From Pseudomonadota bacterium (GTDB taxonomy: Bacteria > Pseudomonadota > Alphaproteobacteria > Rhizobiales > Rhizobiaceae): a DNA stretch of 9,017 nt. Of the stretch, positions 1 through 6,809 are shown piece after piece (position 1 is the first letter of the stretch; the number at the start of each line of letters is the position of its first letter). Location of the stretch: positions 1 through 9,017 of the forward strand of contig JAEWHQ010000357.1 in NCBI GenBank assembly GCA_023387715.1, read 5' to 3'. A model generated the notes under the pieces. That model had not been told where the DNA came from. It saw only the letters and a list, made by a program, of their open reading frames with translations, and did no database searches. The translations under genes were made by a program, and so were the position numbers.

Positions 1-542
1 TTTTCGCCGTTTTTACGCGAAACGATCTGCACATCGGCCAGATTGATCGGCAGGTTAGGTGCTGCACCTTTGGTGACCACTTCCAATGTATGATCATCAA
101 GCGCTTTATAAGAAACCACATCCGCCAGACGAGCGGTGAACGGGCTCGGGCTGTCGACAATGGTTGGCACACGTTCAAAAGTGAAAATCACATCATCGGC
201 AGTAAATGGTGTGCCGTCGTGGAATTTCACGTTTTTACGCAGGTTAAAATGCCAGATATTGTCTCCCTTATACTCCCAGCTTTCGGCCAGAGCCGGAACA
301 GGGCGCATATTCTCGTCTTTCCAGGTCAGCCCCTCAAAAACCTGACCTGTCATAGAGATGTTGGAGCTGTTGGCATGAAAATGCGGATCAATGGAGGTCG
401 GAGCCGAGCCCATTCCCATCCGCAAATCTGCTGCCCATGCCGATGCCGTCAAGGCACAGCATGCTACTCCCGCCAATGAGACAGCGCGCAAAAAGCGTGT
501 TGCCATTGTGGTTTGAAGGCGAATTCCGTGATTTTTTATCAT
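1..542 (-). CDS. ABC transporter family 5 solute-binding protein, N-terminal part (truncated by window edge)
   Basis: Periplasmic binding protein of a peptide/nickel/opine-type ABC importer; 180 codons are visible and the rest lies left of the window. The chosen ATG (540-542) is followed in frame by a second ATG twelve codons later (504-506). I prefer the first because a purine-rich GAACGAAAG precedes it and nothing convincing precedes the second; the sequence does not settle this. The N-terminus is a signal peptide: basic start, hydrophobic VSLAGVACCALTASAWA, probable cleavage before AADLRMG. The mature part carries family 5 hallmarks: GQVFEGLTW, PALAESWE, then WHFNLRKNVKFHDGTPFTAD followed by DVIFTFER. 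It lies 33 bp downstream of the MmgE/PrpD gene on the same strand, so probably in one operon, and may deliver that enzyme's substrate. It is only distantly similar to the binding protein at 5215-6708. Family call is firm; ligand unknown. Confidence 0.88.
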   Translation of the reverse strand, partial: MIKNHGIRLQTTMATRFLRAVSLAGVACCALTASAWAADLRMGMGSAPTSIDPHFHANSSNISMTGQVFEGLTWKDENMRPVPALAESWEYKGDNIWHFNLRKNVKFHDGTPFTADDVIFTFERVPTIVDSPSPFTARLADVVSYKALDDHTLEVVTKGAAPNLPINLADVQIVSRKNGE

Positions 543-575
543 GATTTTTCTTTCGTTCGCTAGATTTCAACCAGT

Positions 576-1976
576 TTAGTCTTGTTTTTGCAGCACCGTA
601 CGCAATGCGCGAATATTCGATAAAGTTTCGATATTCAGCACTGTTTCGATGAATTTATCTGTCTCTTGTTTAAGGAGCGGTGATAATAAGTCCTGCGCTT
701 TACGGATAACGTCGTTGCGATCCATCGGGTTCTCCACCACTCCCTTTACCGCGTAAGTGCGGCGGCTGACGATGCGTCCGTCTGACAAAACTGCCGTGAC
801 AATTGCCTGACGGATCGGCAGTGCATCAGCTAGTTCTGCACTTGGCAGCAACGACATTTTATTCTTCATGGCCAGAATGGCGGGATCTTGCAAGCGTGCA
901 TAATCATGTGAAGCATGGAAACCAAAACGGCCGTCCACCAGCATCAAAGCAAGGCAATGCTTGCAGTTGATATCCGGCACACCGCGATCTTCCACGACAT
1001 CGACCACATGGGACGGGAGTTCGATGGTCAGTTTCTCGATATTACCTAAATGAACACCTTCATTTTCCATCAAATATTCAAGGGAATCGAGGGCGGATTG
1101 AATAGGAGAACCGACACACCATTTTTTGATGTTGGTAAGCATAACCTCAAAACGGGTGCCCAGTTCGCCAATCAGAATGTCGCGATCCGGATTGTCCGAA
1201 TAGGCATCCATGAAATTGCCGCGGCCTTCAATCACATCATCCGTGCCGGAAAAACCATGGGCAATCATTGCAGCTGCACTCACGCCGTTGCGGGCTGGCA
1301 GACCGGCAAAATGGAAAGCTTTTTCCATATGGTCTTTATCGCGCATCCAAACGGCAATACCGCCGGTTTGATGTGCGACATTGGAGAAGACATAGGCCAT
1401 ACGCTCTGCATCAATTTTATAAAGCGCACCGGCGGCGGCTGCTGCACCCCATGCGCCACCAATGCTATAGGGGCCATGACCACGCGCATAAATATGATTT
1501 GAACCAAGCGCGATATTCATGCGGGCATAGTAATCATAGCCAAGAACAACCGCTTTTAGAAAATCACTGCCACTGGATGCATTGGCTTCAGCCGCAGCCA
1601 ATGCGGCAGGCACAATAGCGCAGCCCGGATGACCGATTGCCGCCGGATGGCTGTCATCGGTTTCATTGGCATGTGCCATGATGCCGTTGACAAGAGCTGC
1701 ATCAGCCGGATGTAAAAAACTGTCAGAGGCAACAATGCCCGCGGCTTTGTCAGCTGATTGCGACAGGGTTTTGGAATAGGATAAAGCCATCTCGCCTACT
1801 GTAAGGCGGGCGCCGGTAATCATGGCGCAGAATGTATCCAAAATATGATATTTGGCTTTTTCCGCAACGTGATCCGGCAATGTGTCGCTCAAAGCATTAG
1901 CGGCATAGGCACTCATGCGATTTATATAAAAATGCTCGCGATTTTTATCACTGTGTGTCATTAATTCCGGCTTCAT
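576..1976 (-). CDS. MmgE/PrpD family protein (2-methylcitrate dehydratase / cis-aconitate decarboxylase / epimerase superfamily)
   Basis: Cytoplasmic enzyme of the MmgE/PrpD fold; known members dehydrate 2-methylcitrate, decarboxylate cis-aconitate or epimerise iminodisuccinate. The frame is open from an ATG at 2076-2078 (500 aa). I start at the ATG at 1974-1976 (466 aa) because the family usually has about 450-480 aa, an AGG sits six bases upstream, the 34 extra residues resemble no family sequence, and the longer form would cross the predicted LysR site. The 2078 start has GAGG at tight 4-base spacing and remains possible. In 500-aa numbering: LPDHVAEKAKYHILDTFCA at 67-85, NETDDSH at 138-144 (acidic/His active-site stretch), GGAWGAAAAAG at 207-217, MEKAFHF with Lys253, KKWCVGSPIQ at 318-327, and NPM at 450-452. 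Where PrpD-like members have His after the Lys loop, this protein has Gln327, so it is probably not a true methylcitrate dehydratase; no prpB or prpC is nearby. Probably controlled by the divergent LysR gene. Confidence 0.9.
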   Translation of the reverse strand: MKPELMTHSDKNREHFYINRMSAYAANALSDTLPDHVAEKAKYHILDTFCAMITGARLTVGEMALSYSKTLSQSADKAAGIVASDSFLHPADAALVNGIMAHANETDDSHPAAIGHPGCAIVPAALAAAEANASSGSDFLKAVVLGYDYYARMNIALGSNHIYARGHGPYSIGGAWGAAAAAGALYKIDAERMAYVFSNVAHQTGGIAVWMRDKDHMEKAFHFAGLPARNGVSAAAMIAHGFSGTDDVIEGRGNFMDAYSDNPDRDILIGELGTRFEVMLTNIKKWCVGSPIQSALDSLEYLMENEGVHLGNIEKLTIELPSHVVDVVEDRGVPDINCKHCLALMLVDGRFGFHASHDYARLQDPAILAMKNKMSLLPSAELADALPIRQAIVTAVLSDGRIVSRRTYAVKGVVENPMDRNDVIRKAQDLLSPLLKQETDKFIETVLNIETLSNIRALRTVLQKQD

Positions 1977-2063
1977 ACTATACCTGTTATGCTTCACTAA
2001 GTTTGAGCTTGAGTTTAAGTTGGCGGGCTGAAACGGAGCAAACGGATTTTTGGAATAGTTATA

Positions 2064-2077
2064 GTCCGGTTTGGACA
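2064..2077. promoter_or_regulatory. Candidate LysR-type binding box (T-N11-A dyad)
   Basis: GTCCGGTTTGGAC forms a 4-bp dyad (GTCC, five bases, GGAC), and T2065 with A2077 gives the T-N11-A spacing typical of LysR-type sites. Just to its left, overlapping -10-like hexamers point both ways: TATAGT at 2060-2065 on the plus strand and TATAAC at 2058-2063 on the minus strand. Neither has a good -35, which is common at activator-dependent promoters. The location between the LysR gene and its divergent neighbour is right, but the arms are short, so this could be chance. Confidence 0.4.
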
Positions 2078-2128
2078 TCTGGCCTCAGCCGGATGTCGCG
2101 GCAGGCATGAGTTGAAGAAAGTAAGGGT

Positions 2129-3049
2129 TTGGATTTAAGTTGGGTTGAAGATTTTCTAGCTGTGGTGGAATGCAAAGGTTTTGCGCGGGCGGCACGTCAA
2201 CGCAACATTACCCAGTCGGCTTTTTCCAAACGCATCCGCTCGCTTGAAAACCATCTGGGTGGCGAGCTGATTGTCCGTAATCGTCAGCCTTTGGAACTCA
2301 CAGAATTGGGTGAGCAATTTCTCAATGATTGTAAGCCGATTATTGTCAGCGTACGCCGTGCCGAAGAAAATGCACGTCAATTGCTTGGTCATGATCGCTA
2401 TTTGTTGAAATTTTCTGGTGCGACTACGCTGGTGCAGTCTTTTTATCCATCATGGATTACCCGCAAAAAAACGATGATGCCGGAAATTGTGCCCAATGTT
2501 TTGTCATCGCGCACGACATCTGAAGATGTGCAGGCGCTGGATAGCGGCGAGTTTGATTTTTTCCTGACCTATCATTCGTCGGGTCAGGTGTCTTCATTTG
2601 ATCTGGAACAGTTTGAATATAAGATTTTAGGCCCTGAGCAGGTGGTGCCTGTTTGTGTGCCGGATAAAGACGGCATAACGCCGAGCATCAATTTGGATGA
2701 TTTAAACGGTGTGGTGCCTTATGTGGCTCGGTTGCCAGGCTCTTATATTGGTAATGTGGTTGAAAGCCGCATTGCTGAAAATAATTTGCAGGTTTTGAAA
2801 ACCTGTCAGGGCACCAATGGCGAAAATTTACTTGGGCTGGTGCTTGAGGGGAATGGCATTACATGGATGCCTTATGACCGGATTAAAAATCTTCTTGCTG
2901 AGAAAAAGCTTGTTTTGGCCGGTGGGGCAAGCTGGACAGTGCCGATTGAAGTGCGCATTTATAAGCGCCTTGGCCGCAGCCGCACGGTGGTCAACAAGTT
3001 CTGGGCAAGCATTACGGAAAGCGGAAAAGAGTTTCCGACAAAAACCTGA
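2129..3049 (+). CDS. LysR-family transcriptional regulator
   Basis: DNA-binding regulator of 306 aa, the normal LysR length. Translation starts at TTG; an in-frame stop at 2108 excludes any upstream start, and the resulting MDLSWVEDFLAVVE is a typical LysR N-terminus. GAAGAAAG about seven bases upstream may be the ribosome site. The winged helix-turn-helix spans roughly residues 3-60: GFARAARQRNITQSAFSKRI at 17-36, then LENHLGGELIVRNR. The effector-binding domain follows from about residue 90 (LLKFSGATTLVQSFYPSW). The NITQSAFSKRIRSLE helix recalls the HypT/YjiE-type branch, but that is an impression and does not give an effector. It is divergent from the MmgE/PrpD operon and most likely controls it and itself. 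Its 3' end faces the LacI gene end across 23 AT-rich bases with no obvious terminator. Confidence 0.92.
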   Translation: MDLSWVEDFLAVVECKGFARAARQRNITQSAFSKRIRSLENHLGGELIVRNRQPLELTELGEQFLNDCKPIIVSVRRAEENARQLLGHDRYLLKFSGATTLVQSFYPSWITRKKTMMPEIVPNVLSSRTTSEDVQALDSGEFDFFLTYHSSGQVSSFDLEQFEYKILGPEQVVPVCVPDKDGITPSINLDDLNGVVPYVARLPGSYIGNVVESRIAENNLQVLKTCQGTNGENLLGLVLEGNGITWMPYDRIKNLLAEKKLVLAGGASWTVPIEVRIYKRLGRSRTVVNKFWASITESGKEFPTKT

Positions 3050-3072
3050 TTTTGACTATTAAATATTTAGTT

Positions 3073-4101
3073 TTAAACCTTTCCAACAGACCCACGTTCA
3101 ATAACTTCTACGTCTTCTAAGGAGGTATAAGACGTTATTTTTTCTTCATCTTCAATACGATCTATCAGGTAATTCGTTGCTTCAATACCAAGTTCGAGAA
3201 AGGGAAAACGCAGTGCTGTAATAGTTGGCATGTGCATCTCTGCAAAAGGTGAATCTGTTAAAGCAATAACTGACAGGTCTTTTGGTGTACTTAATCCGAG
3301 TTTGCGCGCATTTGCTAGAACACCTGATGCAACCACCACGTTCGCAGCGCATATAGCAGTTGGAGTGTTAGGGGCACTCTTATAGAGTTCGGTAAAAGCT
3401 TTTCCTGACTCTTCCCAGTTATAATTACAGACTGTAACCATGTTTGGATTGAAGTTTATGCCGGCGTTTTTTAAACCAGCTCGAAAACCTTTCAGGCGCG
3501 TTTGCCCTGTGTAATTATTGAGGGGGCCAGACACATAACCGATATGTTTATGCCCCATACTGGTTAAATAATTGACGGCTTTTTCGGTTCCTTTTTCATA
3601 ATTCAATAAAATACCGTGATTAATACCGTCAACTTGCCGGTTTACGAGCAATATGGGTTTGCCGCTTTTGTTTAGGTTGATAATGAGTTCTGGGTCGGTC
3701 ACAGTCGAGATTAAAATACCGTCTACGCGAAAGTCATTAATAAGACGGCGATATAATTCAGCGTCATGAAAAGTGCTGTCGGTAAATAAAATAATCAGAG
3801 TATAGCCACGTTTGATCGCTGCACGCTGTGCGCCGCGGATGATCGTGCTATAGGCCGGGTTATCAAATTCATCAACGATAATACCAAGTGTACGTGTGCG
3901 TTTTGTACGTAACGCACGCGCTCTGGGATCTGGACTGTAGCCGAGTAATTGTGCTGATTCTAAAATTTTCTTACGCGTGTCTTCACGAATGTTAAGTGTC
4001 GTTTCTCTGCTCAAGACTCTGGAGACGGTTGACTTGGCAACACCCGCAAGGGCTGCAACATCTTCAAGCTTAATGACACCATCTTTATTATATTTTTTCA
4101 T
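3073..4101 (-). CDS. LacI-family transcriptional regulator
   Basis: Repressor of 342 aa, full length for the LacI/GalR family. The helix-turn-helix is at residues 11-30 (KLEDVAALAGVAKSTVSRVL), followed by the hinge region GYSPDPRARALRTKRT; Leu64 sits where the family's intercalating hinge leucine is expected, matching an operator with a central CG. The periplasmic-binding-protein-like effector domain starts at about residue 71 (TLGIIVDEFDNPAYSTIIRG), with DGILIST, NHGILLNYEKGTEKAVNYL, HIGYVSGPLNNYTGQTRLKG and DLSVIALTDSPFAEMHMPTI typical of the family. LacI effectors are mostly sugars or nucleosides, so pairing with a peptide-type importer is somewhat unusual. The gene is divergent from the amidohydrolase/ABC operon, which it very probably represses through the palindrome at 4266-4287. 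The ATG at 4099-4101 has only a weak upstream ribosome site. Confidence 0.93.
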   Translation of the reverse strand: MKKYNKDGVIKLEDVAALAGVAKSTVSRVLSRETTLNIREDTRKKILESAQLLGYSPDPRARALRTKRTRTLGIIVDEFDNPAYSTIIRGAQRAAIKRGYTLIILFTDSTFHDAELYRRLINDFRVDGILISTVTDPELIINLNKSGKPILLVNRQVDGINHGILLNYEKGTEKAVNYLTSMGHKHIGYVSGPLNNYTGQTRLKGFRAGLKNAGINFNPNMVTVCNYNWEESGKAFTELYKSAPNTPTAICAANVVVASGVLANARKLGLSTPKDLSVIALTDSPFAEMHMPTITALRFPFLELGIEATNYLIDRIEDEEKITSYTSLEDVEVIERGSVGKV

Positions 4102-4130
4102 AGTATCTATCTGTAATTACTCACCAGTTT

Positions 4131-4200
4131 TTCGATTGAGCAAGTCGTGAAGGAAGATATTTTAGTTCCAGCGATATCATAGAAATTATTCTTAATCGAA
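4131..4200. repeat. Widely spaced inverted repeat in the divergent promoter region
   Basis: TTCGATTGAG (4131-4140) and CTTAATCGAA (4191-4200) are inverted copies matching at 9 of 10 positions, separated by exactly 50 bases. They lie upstream of both the LacI gene and the right-hand operon. They may be half-sites for a second regulator or a chance repeat in AT-rich DNA. A weak minus-strand -10 (TATGAT, complement of 4176-4181) lies between them and could serve the LacI gene. Confidence 0.3.
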
Positions 4201-4237
4201 CAAATTTATTACCCGCATAAAATGATATTTTTCATAC

Positions 4238-4266
4238 TTGACAGTAAAAAAACATAGAACTAACGT
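4238..4266 (+). promoter_or_regulatory. Sigma-70-type promoter of the amidohydrolase/ABC operon
   Basis: A consensus -35 box TTGACA (4238-4243) is followed by a 17-base spacer and a poor -10, TAACGT (4261-4266), matching three of six consensus bases. Transcription would begin near 4272, inside the LacI-type palindrome, leaving a leader of about 45 bases before the ATG at 4317. The -35 and spacing are convincing; the exact -10 is less certain. Confidence 0.6.
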
Positions 4267-4287
4267 TTAGGAAATCGTTTTCCTAAA
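4266..4287. promoter_or_regulatory. LacI-family operator palindrome
   Basis: The 22-bp site consists of half-sites TTTAGGAAATC (4266-4276) and GTTTTCCTAAA (4277-4287). They are complementary at 10 of 11 positions around a central CG, the form expected for LacI/GalR proteins whose hinge leucine inserts at the central CpG step. It begins at the last base of the predicted -10 box and covers the expected transcription start, so a bound repressor would block RNA polymerase. The LacI gene is the adjacent divergent gene and the obvious regulator; autoregulation is also possible. Confidence 0.8.
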
Positions 4288-4316
4288 TTGAATATACATG
4301 AGGGGCTGTTTATATT

Positions 4317-5183
4317 ATGTTTCATATCCCAGGGGTTTTAACGCGTATCGATCCTGTCACTGAGCCGGTGCCGGTCGTGTTTGATGTGCCGCGTAGCGGT
4401 ACATGGTACCCATGCGAATTTCGTACTAAAGTTAGTTTTGATGACCTTCATCGGTCAGTTTCCATGCACTTGCCGGATTTGTATCAAGGTGTTCCGCAGT
4501 ATGGTGCACAATTGCTTGTGGCGCACTTTCCCAATGCATTTATTGATGCCAATCGTAATGAAACGGATATTGATCCTTCTTTACTAGCGGATGATTGGAA
4601 GGGAACTTTGCCGCTTAATCCAACAGTTAAATCGGAGCTTGGCATTGGCCTAATTCATAGTGTGGCCGGCCAGACAGGTACCCCGTTATATGACTACAAA
4701 CTGACATCGGCTGAAATTCAAAGCCGTATTGATCAGTATTTTTTGCCTTATCATGATGAGCTTGCACGCATCATTCAGGAAGGCAATGACAGGCATAAAG
4801 TCAGCTATCATATTAGTTGCCACAGTATGGCATCGATTGGCGGTAGTTCGACATTGGATAAAGGGCAGCCGCGTACTGATTTCGATATTGGTGATTTGAA
4901 CGGTCAGAGTTGTGAACCTGAGTTTGCTGAACTTGTTGTCAACACCCTTAAAAGCTTCGGCTTTAATGTGACATCCAATTTTCATTATGCAGGTGCTGAA
5001 GCTGTGCGTCGGCATTCACGTGTGTCTGAACGTAAGCATAGCCTGCAAATCGAGATTAATCGCAAGCTTTATATGAACGAACAGGATTTTTCTAAGTCAG
5101 CTGACTTTGCAGATATCCAGAAAGTTCTTGCAAAGCTTGCTGATGAAATTCGCCTTTATGCATTGGCGCAAAGCAGCAGTTAA
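4317..5183 (+). CDS. N-formylglutamate amidohydrolase family protein (HutG-like)
   Basis: Predicted cytoplasmic metal-dependent amidohydrolase of 288 aa, a normal family length. The type enzyme splits N-formylglutamate to formate and glutamate in histidine breakdown. Family motifs in order: VFDVPRSGTWYP (21-32), FPNAFIDANRNETDIDP (71-87), GIGLIHS (109-115), LPYHDEL (143-149), YHISCHSMAS (164-173), RTDFDIGDLNGQSCEPEF (186-203), and LQIEINRKLYMNE (243-255). Arg26 stands where many relatives have His (PHSG), and the segment LPDLYQG (52-58) differs from the usual VDELF. No signal peptide is seen. The ATG is the first usable start after an in-frame TGA at 4299-4301; GAGGGG (4300-4305) lies a rather long 11 bases upstream. 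It is first in a LacI-controlled operon with a peptide-type importer and has no other hut genes around it. It therefore may hydrolyse the imported compound rather than N-formylglutamate from histidine. Family sure, substrate unknown. Confidence 0.88.
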   Translation: MFHIPGVLTRIDPVTEPVPVVFDVPRSGTWYPCEFRTKVSFDDLHRSVSMHLPDLYQGVPQYGAQLLVAHFPNAFIDANRNETDIDPSLLADDWKGTLPLNPTVKSELGIGLIHSVAGQTGTPLYDYKLTSAEIQSRIDQYFLPYHDELARIIQEGNDRHKVSYHISCHSMASIGGSSTLDKGQPRTDFDIGDLNGQSCEPEFAELVVNTLKSFGFNVTSNFHYAGAEAVRRHSRVSERKHSLQIEINRKLYMNEQDFSKSADFADIQKVLAKLADEIRLYALAQSSS

Positions 5184-5214
5184 AAACTAAAAAACGTAAT
5201 CGGGAGGAGCTTTA

Positions 5215-6708
5215 ATGAATAAACTGTTTGGACTATTAATTTCTGCATCTGTATTGGCGCTTTCAACGCCGTCATGGGCTGAAAAGGATGCTCTCATCGC
5301 TACAATCAACAGCGATGTTAATCATATGTATCCAGGCGCAGGTACGGCTGCTGAGGATTATAATGCGGCAGTGCTCATGTTTAATGGCTTGGTTCGCATT
5401 AACAATGAACTCAAGCTGGAGCCTGAACTCGCAACAGAGTGGTCTTCAAACGAGAGCGCAACTGAATGGACTTTTCATTTACGTAAAGGTGTAAAGTTCC
5501 ATAATGGGAAGGACTTTACCGCTGAAGATGTTGTCCATACATTTGAATGGCTCGCGGATCCGGCATTAGCTTCTCGCGCGAGATCGACTGCCGAAATGGT
5601 AGCTTCAATTGAAACACCAGATGATTATACGGTTAAATTTATTTTAAAAGAACCATATGGCGCTTGGCCGGATATGTTGATTGAGCGTCATTTGAAAATA
5701 GTGCCAGCGGGCATTTCTATGGAGGACATGGTTCGCAATCCGGTCGGAACGGGGCCTTTTAAATTTGAATCTTATACTCCCGGTGACAAGCTGGTTGTTG
5801 CTAAAAATGATAGCTATTGGGAAGAGGGCTTGCCTAAGCTTAATAAGGTAACTCTGCGCATTATGCCGGAGGATGCTGCAAAAATCGCTGCATTGAATGC
5901 AGGTGATGTGGATATTCTCTATAATGTTCCGCTTGAATCTGTTGAAGAACTAAAGGGCAAATCAGGGATTGTAGTTGATAGTGTGCCGACAGGAACATGG
6001 GATGGCTTTGTTTTGAATAATGAAGTTAAACCATTCAGTGATCCTAAAGTCCGGCAGGCAATTGTTAAAGCGCTTGATAAACCACAATTGGTTGAGTTTG
6101 CATTGTTTGGTCAGGGCGCAGCAACGCATACACCAATTGCACCTAACCATCCGTTTTATAATCATGATTTGCCGGTAACTCCGGATATTGAAGGCGCAAA
6201 AGCTCTTCTCGCTGAAGCTGGCTATCCGAAGGGGTTTAAGATTACGCTGAACGTACCAGTAGGACGACCGACACGTGAACGGGCGGCAGTGGCATTGCAA
6301 CAAATGTTGAAGCCAATTGGTGTCCAAGTGCAGCTAGAGCGCGTACCTTACAGCCGTTGGGGTGCAACAATTTCTGGTAAAGCACCTTTCTATATGGATG
6401 GTTATTTGTCCCGACCGACTGTCGATACAGCCACTTTCCCTTGGTATCATAGTTCGGGCTCCTGGAATAACCAGATGTGGCATTTCAAGAGTGAGCGAAT
6501 TGATGCTTTGATTGATGAGGCACGGCAGACAACGGATCAGGAAAAGCAAAAAGAACTTTATAATAAGTTTCAGGCTTACGCATTGGAAGATGCGCCTGGC
6601 GGTGTGATGTATGTTATTAATTTTGCCACCGCGTACAAGGATCAGTTGAAAGGGTATCAGACCCATCCTTACTCATGGCTTGATCTGCGCGAAGCGCACT
6701 TCGAATAA
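5215..6708 (+). CDS. ABC transporter family 5 solute-binding protein (peptide/nickel/opine type)
   Basis: Periplasmic ligand-binding protein of 497 aa, typical of the DppA/OppA group. The start is supported by a strong ribosome site GGGAGGAG (5202-5209) five bases before the ATG. A signal peptide spans residues 1-22 (MNKLFGLLISASVLALSTPS then WA), with cleavage likely before EKDALIAT; no lipobox Cys is present, so it should be soluble. Family landmarks: MFNGLVRINNELKLEPELAT, WTFHLRKGVKFHNGKDFTAE with DVVHTFEWL, DDYTVKFILKEPYGAWPDML, NPVGTGPFKFESYTPGDKLV, and the C-terminal TFPWYHSSGSWNNQMWHF region. It follows the amidohydrolase by 31 bp and precedes the cognate permeases after a 142-bp gap holding a strong hairpin. 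The ligand cannot be inferred; dipeptides, modified amino acids and opine-like compounds all fit the family. Confidence 0.93.
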   Translation: MNKLFGLLISASVLALSTPSWAEKDALIATINSDVNHMYPGAGTAAEDYNAAVLMFNGLVRINNELKLEPELATEWSSNESATEWTFHLRKGVKFHNGKDFTAEDVVHTFEWLADPALASRARSTAEMVASIETPDDYTVKFILKEPYGAWPDMLIERHLKIVPAGISMEDMVRNPVGTGPFKFESYTPGDKLVVAKNDSYWEEGLPKLNKVTLRIMPEDAAKIAALNAGDVDILYNVPLESVEELKGKSGIVVDSVPTGTWDGFVLNNEVKPFSDPKVRQAIVKALDKPQLVEFALFGQGAATHTPIAPNHPFYNHDLPVTPDIEGAKALLAEAGYPKGFKITLNVPVGRPTRERAAVALQQMLKPIGVQVQLERVPYSRWGATISGKAPFYMDGYLSRPTVDTATFPWYHSSGSWNNQMWHFKSERIDALIDEARQTTDQEKQKELYNKFQAYALEDAPGGVMYVINFATAYKDQLKGYQTHPYSWLDLREAHFE

Positions 6709-6711
6709 TTT

Positions 6712-6765
6712 CCTGAGCTTCCAGCTGGATTTTTTAACCTTAAATCCAGCTGGAAGAGCATCAGG
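6712..6765 (+). other. Strong intergenic RNA hairpin between binding-protein and permease genes
   Basis: CTTCCAGCTGGATTT (6718-6732) and AAATCCAGCTGGAAG (6742-6756) are a perfect 15-bp inverted repeat around a 9-base loop. An outer 5-bp stem CCTGA/TCAGG (6712-6716 with 6761-6765) extends it across a small internal loop. The hairpin begins ten bases after the binding-protein stop and is not followed by a U-run, so it does not look like an ordinary intrinsic terminator. A 3' stem-loop that protects the binding-protein mRNA and lowers downstream expression is known from other importer operons and is my preferred reading. Confidence 0.75.
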
Positions 6766-6809
6766 CTGCATATCAAGCGGTTTATACGCAAACCGTAAAA
6801 GGACGGGAT

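Noticed and set aside
90..479. 129-codon open frame on the plus strand at the left edge
   Set aside because: The minus strand here reads as a clear family 5 binding protein with a signal peptide; this frame is its shadow.
388..570. 60-codon minus-strand frame starting at 570
   Set aside because: It is out of frame with the binding-protein gene it overlaps and carries no recognisable domain or signal peptide.
1050..1502. 150-codon open frame on the plus strand opposite the MmgE/PrpD gene
   Set aside because: It lies wholly antisense to a well-supported enzyme gene and its translation shows no family motif; the same holds for the overlapping plus-strand frame at 1268-1618.
1999..2020. Repeated AGTTTGAG/AGTTTAAG-like stretch upstream of the MmgE/PrpD gene
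   Set aside because: Two short imperfect direct copies in low-complexity sequence; too little to call a binding site or repeat element.
3050..3072. Bidirectional terminator between the LysR and LacI gene ends
   Set aside because: The 23-bp gap is AT-rich with only a weak AAATATTT symmetry and no stable GC-containing stem.
5962..6666. Two minus-strand open frames (5962-6327 and 6334-6666) antisense to the binding protein
   Set aside because: Compositional shadows with no motifs; the plus strand encodes an intact 497-aa family protein throughout.
6712..6765. Hairpin as a rho-independent terminator
   Set aside because: Neither strand has a T-run directly after the stem, and the genes on both sides belong to one transporter, so full termination here would not make sense.
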